Source of the DNA: Paulownia fortunei | Taxonomy: Eukaryota; Streptophyta; Magnoliopsida; Lamiales; Paulowniaceae | Reading direction: 5' to 3' | DNA length: 64,000 bases | Assembly (NCBI GenBank): GCA_019321725.1 | Contig: CM033121.1 | Location: 1,240,001-1,304,000, forward strand | In this document: positions 36,854-48,259 of the stretch, in pieces | Position numbering within the stretch: the first letter of the stretch is position 1 | How the letters are laid out: the number at the start of each line of letters is the position of its first letter | Translations under genes and position numbers: made by a program | The notes under the pieces: model-generated | What the model was told of the DNA's origin: nothing | Seen by the model: only the letters and a program-made list of their open reading frames with translations | Databases searched by the model: none

Positions 36854-38278
36854 GAGAGAATTAATAAGCAACATTGGTTTTAATTTTCTGCAAAAATTAG
36901 TACAATTAGTTCCCCAATTAAACGTCTCCTCTACAGGGTACGGAAATGCTATTCAGCCTCATGGGCCGCATCCTAAGCCCTTAGAGTACTACATATAATT
37001 ATTTCATGGGCCATCAACAAATACCCTTACAGTTCAAATTTGGTTTCCTTCCAATCCATTCTCTCATCAGGTGCTCCAATATTTCCAGAATCATTTACTC
37101 ATAATACTAATATTGCTACAAGAAAAATCTATCTCATGGGAAGATAGTTTTGGCTTTTGAAAATAGACTGATCGAAGATGTTTCTATGTAGCAGTGATGA
37201 GTCCTTTTCCTCTGTAAAAAAGGTCGCTGGGGTTTGGGTGGGTGGGGTGGGGGGGTTAGGTCTGATGGGGCTTATGTTTCTGCGTTTATCTTTCAATCCA
37301 AAAGGGACCACTCATGCATGTCAAACCACGCACACTGATGAGAAAACTCCAGGATTCAAATTTAATTGGGGGGCCACTCTCAGTTTTAGTTTTTTCTACC
37401 TACTTGTATTGTACTTTACAAACAGGCATCTGCATCATCTGCTCAAAATTTAATTCTTCTGGCTAAACTCTATAAGTTTAAGGTCCACCAGATAGAGTGG
37501 ATGTAGAAATTGGATTGCATTAGCCGCTCTTAGTTTTCTTGCCCGGGCTATGGTCTAGTTTTTGTGTTGTGTTTAAGGAAACTTGTTGGAATTGAAGGTT
37601 TTCAATTTCTTTTAATTAAAAGCAAAGCATGAAAGAATATCTATATGGTTGATATTTCTAGCTCTTGCACATTTCTTGGAATAAAATTCATGTAAGTTCC
37701 ACTCCCGAAAATTGAGAATGTTGTATGAGATTCCAAAGTTTTTGTCAGTCACTACTGTGTTAGTAGTTATGCGTACCACCATATGAATGATTGATTTCTC
37801 CGAACGTGTAGAAAATAAGCTTCGAGCTTTGATTTCACAGTGATCTCATCCTTCGCCAAAATCCTTCTTGAACACGAAAGGAAAAATGTCCCCTGGATTC
37901 TAATTCCCAGCTATATAGGGAATTTGGACGCGTTTCCATCTTGTTGCACAATAAGTAAAAGTTGACATACATGTAAAATTGGTCAATTGAGGCTAATTTC
38001 AATTCAGTTGTCAAATGTAACATCGTCTTATCTGCAAGATTCAATTTCTCACTTATCTATTCCATGTCTAGAGGACACATTCTGCGACAGAAAAGACACT
38101 AAATTCGTATACTTTCTGCAGATGAACATACTCATAGACAAAATCGTTATATAGCATTGCCATATACACGTTTATTGCTTTTATACAGACTCTTGGAGAA
38201 GGGAGGAACCTCCCTTCAGACATCATTTAAGCCAGTCAACAGATAGTTAAGCCTGGCAGTTGACAGTTACATTTCTAT

Positions 38279-40016
38279 TTATTGAGCAAAGTGAGCCGGT
38301 GCCGCAAAATTTGCTCTCTTCACAAACCTCCCTTTCATCCGGGGCCTCTTCTCAGCATTCAATTTCCGAACCTCATACCTAATTTTCTTGGAAAACAACC
38401 TCGTCCGCCGCTTTTCCCTGTACCTGGATACTCTTGCTTCTCTCCCTCCATCAGCCATTGCGGCCACATGTCCACTCATCATTCCCATGTCTCCATATAC
38501 ATGCATTGTTCCACATGTGCCCTACAGTTGGAAGTAGCAATTATAATGGGGTTCATCATAGCAAGCTTAAATAACATGGGCAACGATTGGCTTGACCCCA
38601 CATGCACGTCTAGGGTAACATGGAGAATACCAAATAACACATGAAATTGATAAACAAGGACAGATGATATTAAGGTTTTTGTAGTGTACATAGCCTGAGC
38701 ATCAAAATGGTTCACAAGCAAGTTTATATTAAGGTTTTAGTGGACGAAAATTTTCACGCCTAAAGTTCTTGATGATCACTTGCATAGACACATTATAATA
38801 ATGTTCGAGTGAAATTCAATGTGTGTCACATTTAAAATAAAGAAATATTTATTTCACTAGACCTCATAGCTTTTAGCAATTGGAAAAATTGGAAAAGTGT
38901 GAAGATATTTAAGTTAACAAAAGACAATATAAGAATTATTCATACCATGCAATCAGGCCAGCATTCACCGGAATCCAAATCCGGCCGTTCTCCGGTTGTC
39001 CATGGGGACTTCTGGTCGTCCCAAGCTGAGATGACACCTTCATAGTCAAGCCTCAGAAAAATCTTCTTGGAATCATACACTTTCTTAGAATCTTCAAAAT
39101 TGTTCATCATAATGGGCTCCACATTTTGTGCTTTGTTATCTTCTTCTTCACCTGTAATTGGAGAATCATAATCGAAATTCAGCTCAAAAGTTTCTCTTCC
39201 CATGTCAATAAATTCCGCATCAACATGATGATTGGCCACTTCTCCAACTTCTTCATCTTCAACTTTTACTCTTTCACTTCCCAAAGAACACTCCCTTGAT
39301 GCTTTCGCTTTCTCATCATCACAATCCAAAAGTCCCAGTCCTTCCATATCGAACGACTCGTCTTCGAGCCCTTTACCCAATAAGCTCTCAACATCGGCTG
39401 CAAATTCAGCAAGATCCATTTCAGATGGAAGAAACCCTTGTAGATGGCTAATTTCTTGACTGAAATCATTGGACACAGGTTTGGATTCATGCCCAAAACC
39501 CTGTGTAGTTTCTATATCATTCTGAATATTGTTCACAGCCTCATTTGAATTGGCAGAAGTGCATATTTCTGCAACAAAGGGATCGAATATTGGAACCCGA
39601 TAAAGAAGCTGCTCTTCATTTTCCTCATGGGAATGCTCTTCGCTGCAAATTTCAGGCACGAGGTGGAGAGGGTTACTGATTCCGCTGACGGGCTCATCAG
39701 AACTGAGCTTGGCATGCTTTTTCTGCCTTGGGGTTCGAGCTTTTCGGGCGAAACCCTGATGCCATGAGGGCACAGATATTTGAAGCCGTGATTGGGATTC
39801 ATCATCAAAAGTCTTGATTGATGTCGTTTTCAGGCGAACCCTTTCGTGCCGTCGAGCCAGAGGGTTCGCTGAGTGAACAGATGAATCACAAGATTGGCAC
39901 AAGAATGCATCATCAGCAGCACAATACCACCGAGCTCTTTTTCTTATACAGTTATCACAAGCTCTTGCTGATTTTGCACCGACAGCATTGGCCAATTTTC
40001 TGTCTGAAGGAACCAT
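38279..40016 (-). CDS. COL16: CONSTANS-like protein, one B-box plus CCT (COL6/7/8/16 group)
   Basis: Two exons on the minus strand: 40016-38946 (357 codons) and 38521-38279 (80 codons plus TAA), with a 424 bp GT-AG intron. The protein is 437 residues. Residues 20-62 are a single B-box zinc finger ([20 protein letters not shown], then [20 protein letters not shown]), followed by a long acidic middle. Exon 1 closes with SGECWPDCM. Exon 2 codes [17 protein letters not shown] and then the 43-residue CCT domain (384-426), starting [20 protein letters not shown], a nuclear-import and NF-Y/DNA-contact module. One B-box plus an intron before the CCT exon defines group II CONSTANS-like factors, linked to light, circadian and flowering or shoot traits. 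The exact Arabidopsis counterpart is not certain. All zinc ligands and CCT basic residues look intact. Confidence 0.93.
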
Positions 40017-41133
40017 GGAGTTCAGTTCTTGTGTATATATATTTGTGTTATATCAGGGATGAAACTTGAACACTTGTTGAATAAAAAAAAAAAAAGCAAT
40101 CAAATCAAAGTAAAGGTTGCAACACCAAAAGGCAAGAAAAAAGTATGTTGGCTTTCCTGTTTATGTAAAGATGTTCAAAATTTAGTGCAATTATTTGTAT
40201 TGAGGAGTGACCCACAACATGCACTTTTCAAGCATATATTTTAATGCTTTAATGCACTTTTTGCTCTCCTTTTGGGAGCTTTCCACAGGGAATGGGGTTT
40301 GAACTTTTGGAACTCACAAGAGGGCCTTATCTCTTATCTTATTGGCTGGGACAGAAAATTTGATCCTAACCTCTGGCTGTTGATTGGCTGGATGTCTGAT
40401 TATGGGATTTCTAGTGGGCCCTTCCTGCTGGAATGAGAATAAGTCATCGATCCAATCTTAATACCTATTTCTCGCTGCATCGCGTCAATTTCTTGCTCTC
40501 TAAATATGAAGGAGACCTTTTTTGGAGGATCGTCTCTTTTTGATAATACCTGTTTGAAGTTCAGAACACTGGATTTTGGTCCCCTCTTCCACTCCTATTC
40601 TTCCAGAAATGAATAGTGACAGCGAGAAAATAGTACTGACTCTTGATGGAGTTAAAAAAAAATTCTCCATGTGAAAGCAACCCGTTAGATAAATTTGGTA
40701 ATCTTTAAAGTCTCTTTTTTAGCAAATTAAACTTGCCCAGATAATTAATTGAATTTGTAATAAAAAATTCTATCTACTAAAAAAATACCGTGAACGATAG
40801 ACATATTTACATGTTATAGCTCTTAAATATACATAAACCATGAAATGCAACTTTCAATTAAAATGAGCTACTATGTTCATGGAAGATGACGATCCACATT
40901 GAAACTTCACACATGTGCATTTGCACCGCATTGGTTGGTCACTAAAGTTTTGTAACTTTTTTTATACTATAAATAAATAAAAACTTAATGGGTCTAACCA
41001 AATTCACTTGAAAATTCAAGAAAACGATATATAATGTAATATATATACATAATAATAAATTAAAAATGAAAAAAATGAGAGAAGTAGATATACAACTGAC
41101 TATCTCACTACCTGAGGGGAGGAGTTGATTAAT

Positions 41134-41337
41134 CAACTCCAAGAGCAGACTAACTAGTTCGTGACAACTTTGGTGACAACTCAATTCAAACTCTATTTAG
41201 CTATGTTGAGCTAGTTAGCAGCTGGTCCAGAGAAACGGATTATGACTAACTAGTCAACTCCAACGGCGGACTAACTTGGCTGTACCTCAAGTAAAACTCT
41301 ACTTAGGTGTTGGACTGGTCTGAGAACTCAGCTGGTA
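41134..41337 (+). repeat. Two diverged tandem units of about 120 bp
   Basis: Unit A (41134) begins CAACTCCAAGAGCAGACTAA and unit B (41255) CAACTCCAACGGCGGACTAA. Both continue with AA-CTCTA-TTAG and end in CAGCTGGT. It looks like part of a non-autonomous element. Confidence 0.6.
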
Positions 41338-42226
41338 ATACGAGTCAGTTGTTTGCATAATTGTTTTAACGGTAAGATTTTCGATATCGTACTGTTTGAG
41401 GAAATAAATATTGTGATTTCCAGTATAAAAATATTTTTACACATTCAGACACTCTTTAGATGAAAAGATGGTTTATTCAATACAACTTTTGAAGGTCTAT
41501 ATAAATACCTTCCACACTTGAACAGAAAACGATTAAGAAAAGCATCAATCTCTCTCTTTAAAATATAGTCTATTTTCTTTCTTTCTAATTTTGAATTTTT
41601 AACTTTGAAACTTGTTATTGTTAAATTTCTAAAGAATGCAGCGTTAGAAATTAGTGTGTTGATAGACTTTGTATCTTTAAAATGTATTATAGTGAGAGAA
41701 ATATATATTTTAAAGATAACATTTTTTTTATGTGCATTCTTTAACTATATAATAGTCTCTTGTAGCAAAGTATAAAAAATGATAATAGTTTTAAGGGTTA
41801 ATTCCCTCTGCTTCAGCCAATAATTGCGTGCATTTTTTGTGAAACACTACTGTTATAGATGTGTTCATTTCTCTGCCTTTTTTGTATATGTACCCAAATT
41901 GGAATTAACATATTAATCTCTCCATAATTGAACTACTATGTATTGACCACCTACTCCTGCGCAATTGAAAGACCGAGATTCAATTTTTCTTTTTTCTTTT
42001 TCTTTTTTTCCAAAAAAAAACTTGGATATGTAGAAATGAAAAAGTTGTTGAGATCATGGTATCAGTGCCCTGTCGAAAGCAGCATATTCTGTTATGCTTA
42101 TACCCATAAAAATCTAGCACTTTCTCTGTGAGCATGGTCCACTTTTGTCTGAACCAAAGTGTCCATTTCTTTGGTAAGTTTTTCTTCCACGAATATAGTC
42201 ATGACTATAATGAGATGAAAGTAAGT

Positions 42227-42815
42227 CTTATCTCCGATTGATTGCTAATTTGATATAAGTTTTATATTAAATTTAATGTTTTGATATAATTTGATCAAAA
42301 TCACCCTTAATTACTATACCAAATTTTACATTAAATGAATATTTTATTTTACTTTTTTATTTTTTAATTATTACTTATTTATTTTTTTATAAAATTATTT
42401 AATTATTTATATTTTATTACTACTAATTCTACTAAATAAAAAATTATATATAATTAATATTATACTTATTGATTACATTACAAAAATAAGCATTACAATT
42501 AATATCAAATAACGAAATTTGGTGTAATTATTTGTTAATTATGATAATTAATTACTACAAATATTATTCCAAAATAATAAGAAAACTAAAATTGAATAAA
42601 TAAAACTAAATTATAAATTAATTAAATATATAATATAGAATATAAATGGAATTAAAATTAGAAGTAGAACAATTTTGGAGATAAAGTGAGAATATATACA
42701 TTACACCAAATTTGGTGTAAATGAATAGTGTTGCACCAATTTGGTGTTTTATTGGAAATGAAATTACACTAAATTTTATGTTTTAGTGTAGGATTTGGTA
42801 TGTGATTGGAGATGA
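42227..42815. mobile_element. MITE-like element with imperfect terminal inverted repeats
   Basis: The right end reads GATTTGGTATGTGATTGGAGATGAC; its reverse complement resembles the left end CTTATCTCCGATTGATTGCTAA. The inner right part repeats ACACCAAATTTGGTGTAAAT and its variants (a palindrome around AAATTT), and the left interior has ACCAAATTTTACATTAAATG. The middle is nearly pure A/T. About 590 bp with no coding content. Superfamily not assigned. Confidence 0.45.
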
Positions 42816-43211
42816 CCTATTATATCAAGTAAATAAAAATAAAATGAAACATGAATTAACAGTATCCATTTTCCTGGTAAGTTTGGGGTTTTGGAAATTG
42901 GATGTCAAGAGTTTGAGTGCTTGACTGAAACATAAATGTAGTAAAACGAGCATTTTTTATTTTTTATTTTTTGCCTGTGGGATAGGTAATGTCATCAAGA
43001 CGAAAAGGAAAAGCGAAGAAATTATCTTTTCATATATAGTGGATAAATATGATGTGGAGACCTTATCCATTTTAAAAATCTTACCCTTTTTGTTCAGAAG
43101 AAAAAAATAAATAAATCTTGGCAAGGGGCTGGCAGAAAAACTGTGAAGGTATGTTAAAAGAGTCATGGACCTGACAATGACTCATCCGTTTCAACCCCAA
43201 CCCGCCCACCC

Positions 43212-43244
43212 GCTCCCTCTCCCTCTCCCTCTCCCTCTCCCTCT
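43212..43244. repeat. (CTCCCT)n microsatellite
   Basis: About five and a half copies of the CTCCCT hexamer on the plus strand, preceded by a C-rich stretch. Confidence 0.9.
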
Positions 43245-45634
43245 TAATTGGATGCTTTGTTTTAATTTAATATTTTATTATATATTTAACATGCTTATAT
43301 AAAATAAAATACGAGTAAATTAAACGAGAAGATCAATATGACCCTTCTTTCCTGGATGGACAGCAGGCAAATATACTGCATTTAATAAGGAGCAAAGGCC
43401 AAATGATGTATGAGATGCATCTGCCGTTAAGTTGTGATCATATGTTTGGAATTGATGAAAAATCTACTCACATTTAAATGAAAAACCTTTTATATTTTAA
43501 TTCTAATGCTTTAAATCTCTTATATCAAACATGTTAAATCAAATGTGTTGATTCAGGGAGCTCTTTCATTTAGGTTTAACGTTAAACTAGACATGTGTAT
43601 ACATCCAGGCTTTTTATTAGGTTTTGGTACTATAGTTACCGGACGCATAGTTTAGGCTTCAGCCATCATCAGACACACACTCGACTTTATTATTGTCTAC
43701 TTTGTAAAGGGTTAATACGTATATTGTGTTTGGATACATAGATATATTGGAAACTTATAAAAGGAAAAAATTATGCAACTTTAAAGAAAAGTATTCTTAT
43801 TAATTACCTTATCAGGCAATTCATGGTATATCAAAAAACTAAATTAAGCTTGTCGTTCCATAGAGCCCTTTTTACAAGGTTTGATGTACACAAATAATAT
43901 TAATTTAGGCTTCGCCCATCAGATATATGCCTGGCTTAATTAATTAGGCTTCCCCAATCAAGTACTTATGAAAAAATTAGGTCTTAAATTGGACAAGCTC
44001 ATAAAATTTACATTACTTTTCTCTCTCGAAGAATTGATGATTAAATAAGGTTAATTCTTAATTTTGTGGTTTTTTTGGGCTTAATCTATCGGCTAGCTCT
44101 TAATTAATTAAAGGACGAGATTTAGTCATTTTCTCTTCCCTTCGGCGGTTAAAAACAAAGTAAGTTGTATTTACGAAACAAATTTTATCATGAAAAAGAT
44201 TAAAATGAAAGACGTACTTTGAGAAAATAAAATTTAATATGTTAATTTTGGTTGTATATTATAGAATTAAGTGATTTAGGAAAATGTATTTATCACCATG
44301 TGTTGTTACTGAATTAATATATTTCAAATGAAATAAAGTATTGATAAGTTGAACATTTTTATTATCGATTATTACATTATTTTTATGTGAATTTTACTCG
44401 TCATGAAAGAACCACAACAAAATAAGCACTGTATATATGGTTGCTCAATTATGGGGGAAAAAAGAAAATCACAGAATATGAGGGAAATTAAGTAGCTAAA
44501 GGAAATTCAACTTAATTCGAAGGAAATGGTATGCAAATAATAGTAAAATCTTTTTTTAGATAAATACTGATTAGTTAGTTGCATATAGAAAAATCAGAGG
44601 CAAAAAAAGTTTGCATTGGTTTAAAATGTGAATAATTAATCATGAGAGTAAACGAAATAAGTAATTGATTGGATATATGCATATAATTATCTATTTAGAT
44701 TTTTTTTTTTTAAAAAGCTAAAAGTTATTTCATTAAATAAATTCCCACTTGATAACTTGTGGTTAAGAGGCTTCAATATTATTTACATATTAAATTTGAG
44801 TTCAAATTAATAGTTTTATATTAACATGTACAATACAAATTCTTCCTTATATTAACCAAATAACTTTATGTAAGAATCAGTTCTTTGATTTTGTGATTGC
44901 ACTATTTTGAAAATACCTTATGGATAGACCCGGTTCGTTTGGCGGGTTCCTCATTCGTCATCGATATGTCCAATAAATTGTATATAATAAAAAAGTAAGA
45001 TGATATGCAGGACAAGGTCAAGATAACTAAACCAAGTTGTCAATTTTTCTTTTATTTTTTTTCCATTTTCATGAGTAGGAAACAAATATAAATCCATGGA
45101 TTGCCCATTATTTCCAACTAATCTTTCAAAACTTGCATGCATATGTCATTATTCTGAAAATAATAAAAAAGAACAAAAATGAGTATTTATTTAGATGGAG
45201 TGGAAATTGAATTAATTGTTCATAGTCTTATTAGGAATTACCCTTTTTTTTTTTTTGAAAGGAGTTAATTATATAAATTGCTCTTAGTATGAATTGTTTC
45301 TAGGTTGAATGAAACATTGTTTTCTTTTTGAAAAAAAAAAAGAAAGAAAAAAACACTCAGAATGGCTATAATAGATTAATAGTCACTAAAGTTTTGTGCC
45401 CAAATTACAAATATTTAAAAGTTCAATGGCCCGAGGGCAATTTCATCACAAAATAGACCCACTGTTTGGCAATGCAGCTAGCAGCTGTTTCAAAGTTTTT
45501 ATTCTTCAAAATCAGAAATTCAACTTGAAAAAACTCCCAGAATTTCTCAGGTATTAATTCCTTCAAATTACAGAGAAAAGTAATTACTGTTCACTTCTGG
45601 TATATATATCCCCATTAATTTTATCATGAGTTTG

Positions 45635-45637
<3 letters not shown>

Positions 45638-45683
<46 letters not shown>
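45638..45683. repeat. (CT)n microsatellite
   Basis: About 23 CT units upstream of the FLX-like gene. If the proposed 5' UTR intron (45551-46790) is real, the repeat sits just inside it; otherwise it is 5' UTR. Confidence 0.9.
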
Positions 45684-45686
<3 letters not shown>

Positions 45687-46800
45687 CTTGACATTGATTC
45701 TTATTGAAGATGAATTGCCTAAATTCTTCAAGCTTTGGATGTAATTCGAATAACTGAAATCTGTCTGTTAAAAATAATAATTCAGCTTCAGTTTTTTATT
45801 ATAAATAAGTTAGATTGATTTTTGATTCTGCTATGGTATTTCAGTGAGAAAGTGAGAATTCTTTTCTTTTTTGTTTGTTATTGATCAATGCTTGATGGAT
45901 TTTATCAATTATGTTCTGGTTCAAACATGGCATAATACTTATATTGATAGCAAATGTGAGTTTTTGTGCTAGCATTATGCGATGTGCTCCGAATCTGTCT
46001 TTGTAATTAGGAAGAGAGATACTTTTATCATTCGAATGGGGATTCAGCGATGGTGATTTTGTTGAAGGAATTAAGTGTAAAATGGGGCTCTGAAATGAGA
46101 AGAGGATATATTTTATTATTTAAATGGGGATGGAACTTAGAAGTGGGTGATTTTCGTTGAAAGCTTAAGCAATAAATCAGTGTTAACTTAGAAGTGATTT
46201 GGAGAAGAAAATGAAAGAAGAGATGAGTTCTTTCTTTTCTCCTTTTCTGGTAAAATGAAACTCTGATCCTGCAAGTGCAGATAGGATTTACTGCTCCTTT
46301 TTGTCCTTTGGCCAATCTTCTACAGAACCATGAAAGCAGTTCTGTTTATTTTATTTATTTTATCTCATTTTCCATGTGCTCTTCTCTGCAAGTAATCGGC
46401 CTACATGCTTTATTTCATGATTATCGCAGCTGGCTTTCTTTCTTGTTAAAGTTTCATTTTTAACCTTGAAATATTGTGTTGCTAAATGATAGTTCTAAGA
46501 GGCAAGAATGTAAATATAGAATTTCGATTACTAAATGCGGCAGATGTAACTCTGAAAGGAAATATTAAGATCATCTGCAGTTGTTTCAATTTGTGGTTCA
46601 CTATTGACTAGTTAAACTGTATATTTATTTGCTTGAATAACCTTTCTTTGATGTTTTGTGATTAATCAGTTGCTGAAGTTACTGTTTAATACTTTAAACT
46701 GTGGATGGTGCATAAAGTCCAATTCCTTATCTGATGCTTACTGAAAATATTCTGAGTTCCCTAATTGTAGCTATATAATGGCACATGCAGGCTCTTCCTT

Positions 46801-48058
46801 ATGGCTAGGAGACACCGCATGCGCCACCATCCTGAAAATTTTCGAGGTGCCCCTGAAAATCCAGGTCCCATTTTGCATCAAGGGCCAATACCCCTTGCTC
46901 CTTATCAGGTGTCCCTGGAAGAGGAACTTGAACTCCAATAAAGAGATCTTCAAAGGCTTCTTCCTGAGAACAGACATGTGATTGACGAGAATGTGATGCT
47001 CCAAAGGGACTTAACTTCTGTAAAAGATGAGATTCACAGATTAAATCAGGTGATTCCTAAACTCCATGCTGACAGAGAAGTGCACAGAAAGGACCTGATT
47101 GAGAGAGGGCTGAAACTGGAGACTGAACTTCGCTCTGCTGAACCTCTGAGAGCAGAGGTTGTGCACTTAAGGGCTGAGGCTCAGAAATTAAGTGCGCTAC
47201 GGCAGGAAATGTCTTCTCAGGTTCAGACTCTCACAAATGATATTAATAGACTGCAGGCAGAGAATAAGCAAGTAGCTGCCATGAAGGCTGATATTGATAA
47301 AATGCGCAAAAAGCTGGTTGATGCCAGGTCCTAAGTGGATTTTTAATTGATTGATAAGCTGCCTTGTCAAATAACCCTCCCTCCCACAACGCTTGGCCAT
47401 TTAAAAAAGAACGAAAAACGAACAAAACAAGAACAAAGAACAGAAAATCTACGTCTGAACCTATGAGATGACTTTAGTTTTGCTCTGATCATATATCCGT
47501 GACTGTATTCATTTTGCGACTTTTCTCCGAAAAGGTACTATGAAATGATAGAGCATGATGCTCTCTCATTGGAGCCTCACTAGCTGTGGGCCAAAAAAAA
47601 AAATTCCTTTGGGATGATTTATTCAAATATGTTATGTTTTTATTTAGGTGTTCTAATTCTGCATCTACGCCCTGCTTAGGAGAGTATATGAATATGAGAA
47701 GAAAGGAAATGAAGAGTTGGTGGAACAAAATAGATTAATGGACAAAAACCTTATTCCCATGACTCGAGAAGTAGAGAAGCTACGTGCTGAGCAAACAAGT
47801 GGTGACAAGAGGGCAAGGGGAACTGAATCTCTCTCTCTCTCACACACACACGGTACTGCTCTTTCCTCAAAAACCATGTTTCCTCAACACAGTCACTTTT
47901 TCATTTACCCAGCTGTTGGAGGATACGGAATGCTGAATGGAAGTCCTGAAACAAGATATCCTGGTCCACACGGGGATACATATGGGGCTGGATCTTGGGG
48001 ATCATATGATAAAAGGGGTTCTTCCCCTACGTTTATCCTAGTTGAGATCTGTGGTTAG
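46801..48058 (+). pseudogene. FLX-like (FLOWERING LOCUS C EXPRESSOR-like) coiled-coil gene with premature stop
   Basis: ATG at 46801 follows a 3' splice site (GCACATGCAG, 46781-46790), so a 5' UTR intron from about 45551 is likely. Exon 46801-47327 reads MARRHRMRHHPENFRGAPEN, then a Pro-rich patch, then EEELELQ followed by TAA at 46939-46941 (codon 47). The frame continues after the stop for about 130 more codons of classic FLX-like coiled coil (ENRHVIDENVMLQRDL, KDEIHRLNQVIPKL, RAEAQKLSALRQEM). GT at 47328 joins to an exon at 47680 that reads RVYEYEKKGNEELVEQNRLM and MTREVEKLRAEQTSGDKRAR, and ends in a Gly/Tyr tail (YGMLNGSPETRYPGPHGDTY) to TAG at 48056-48058. FLX proteins scaffold FRIGIDA-complex factors. 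The stop would remove nearly all of the coiled coil. Splicing cannot easily skip it (only a ~43 nt intron would fit). A sequencing error is possible, so gene or pseudogene is unresolved. Confidence 0.75.
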
Positions 48059-48259
48059 GAAAGCACCCTATGATAATGTCTCCTAAATGAAGAAAAAGAT
48101 GATTAGCATGGCTTTCCCATTTTTTCCTTCATTAGTTTATAGTTTCTACCAGCCAATCTCTGGGTGATTGAAAGAGAATAGTGAATTTGGGTGAATAAAA
48201 ATGTAAATAATACAGATTAATAATTAACCCAATTGTGTCTGCTAGCGTAATTCTAAAAT

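Larger units (their letters stand above)
27758..38278. other. Long AT-rich intergenic region with diverged noncoding duplication
   Basis: About 10.5 kb without a supported gene. The start is 3' UTR of the LBD gene. Open frames at 30659, 33483, 35670, 36759 and 37178 show no family pattern. It contains a repeat-like patch with GC-punctuated CGAGTCGGG and TTCGAGTTTTACTCGAACC motifs (about 28945-29521), a (TA)n run (30381-30412), the two duplicated blocks (31170-33690 and 35112-36470), a Stowaway-like element (36472-36726), a TTTTC run (36818-36853) and a G-quadruplex-like tract (37229-37257). Confidence 0.6.
40017..45550. other. Intergenic region between COL and FLX-like genes
   Basis: No coding gene supported. 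The left part is the COL promoter. It holds a two-copy repeat (41134-41337), a MITE-like element (42227-42815), a CTCCCT microsatellite (43212-43244) and a weak SINE-like patch with GTGGTTAAGAGGC and GAGTTCAAATT near 44760-44810. Open frames at 40942, 41928, 42957 and 44951 have no family pattern. Confidence 0.55.

Noticed and set aside
46910..46952. A short intron that would remove the FLX-like TAA (CAG/GTGTCC to CAAAG)
   Set aside because: Only about 43 nt, below the usual plant minimum, and it would delete conserved EEELELQ-RDLQR sequence.
46771..47004. Plus and minus frames overlapping the start of the FLX-like exon
   Set aside because: Other-frame shadows; the FLX-like frame explains the sequence better despite its stop codon.
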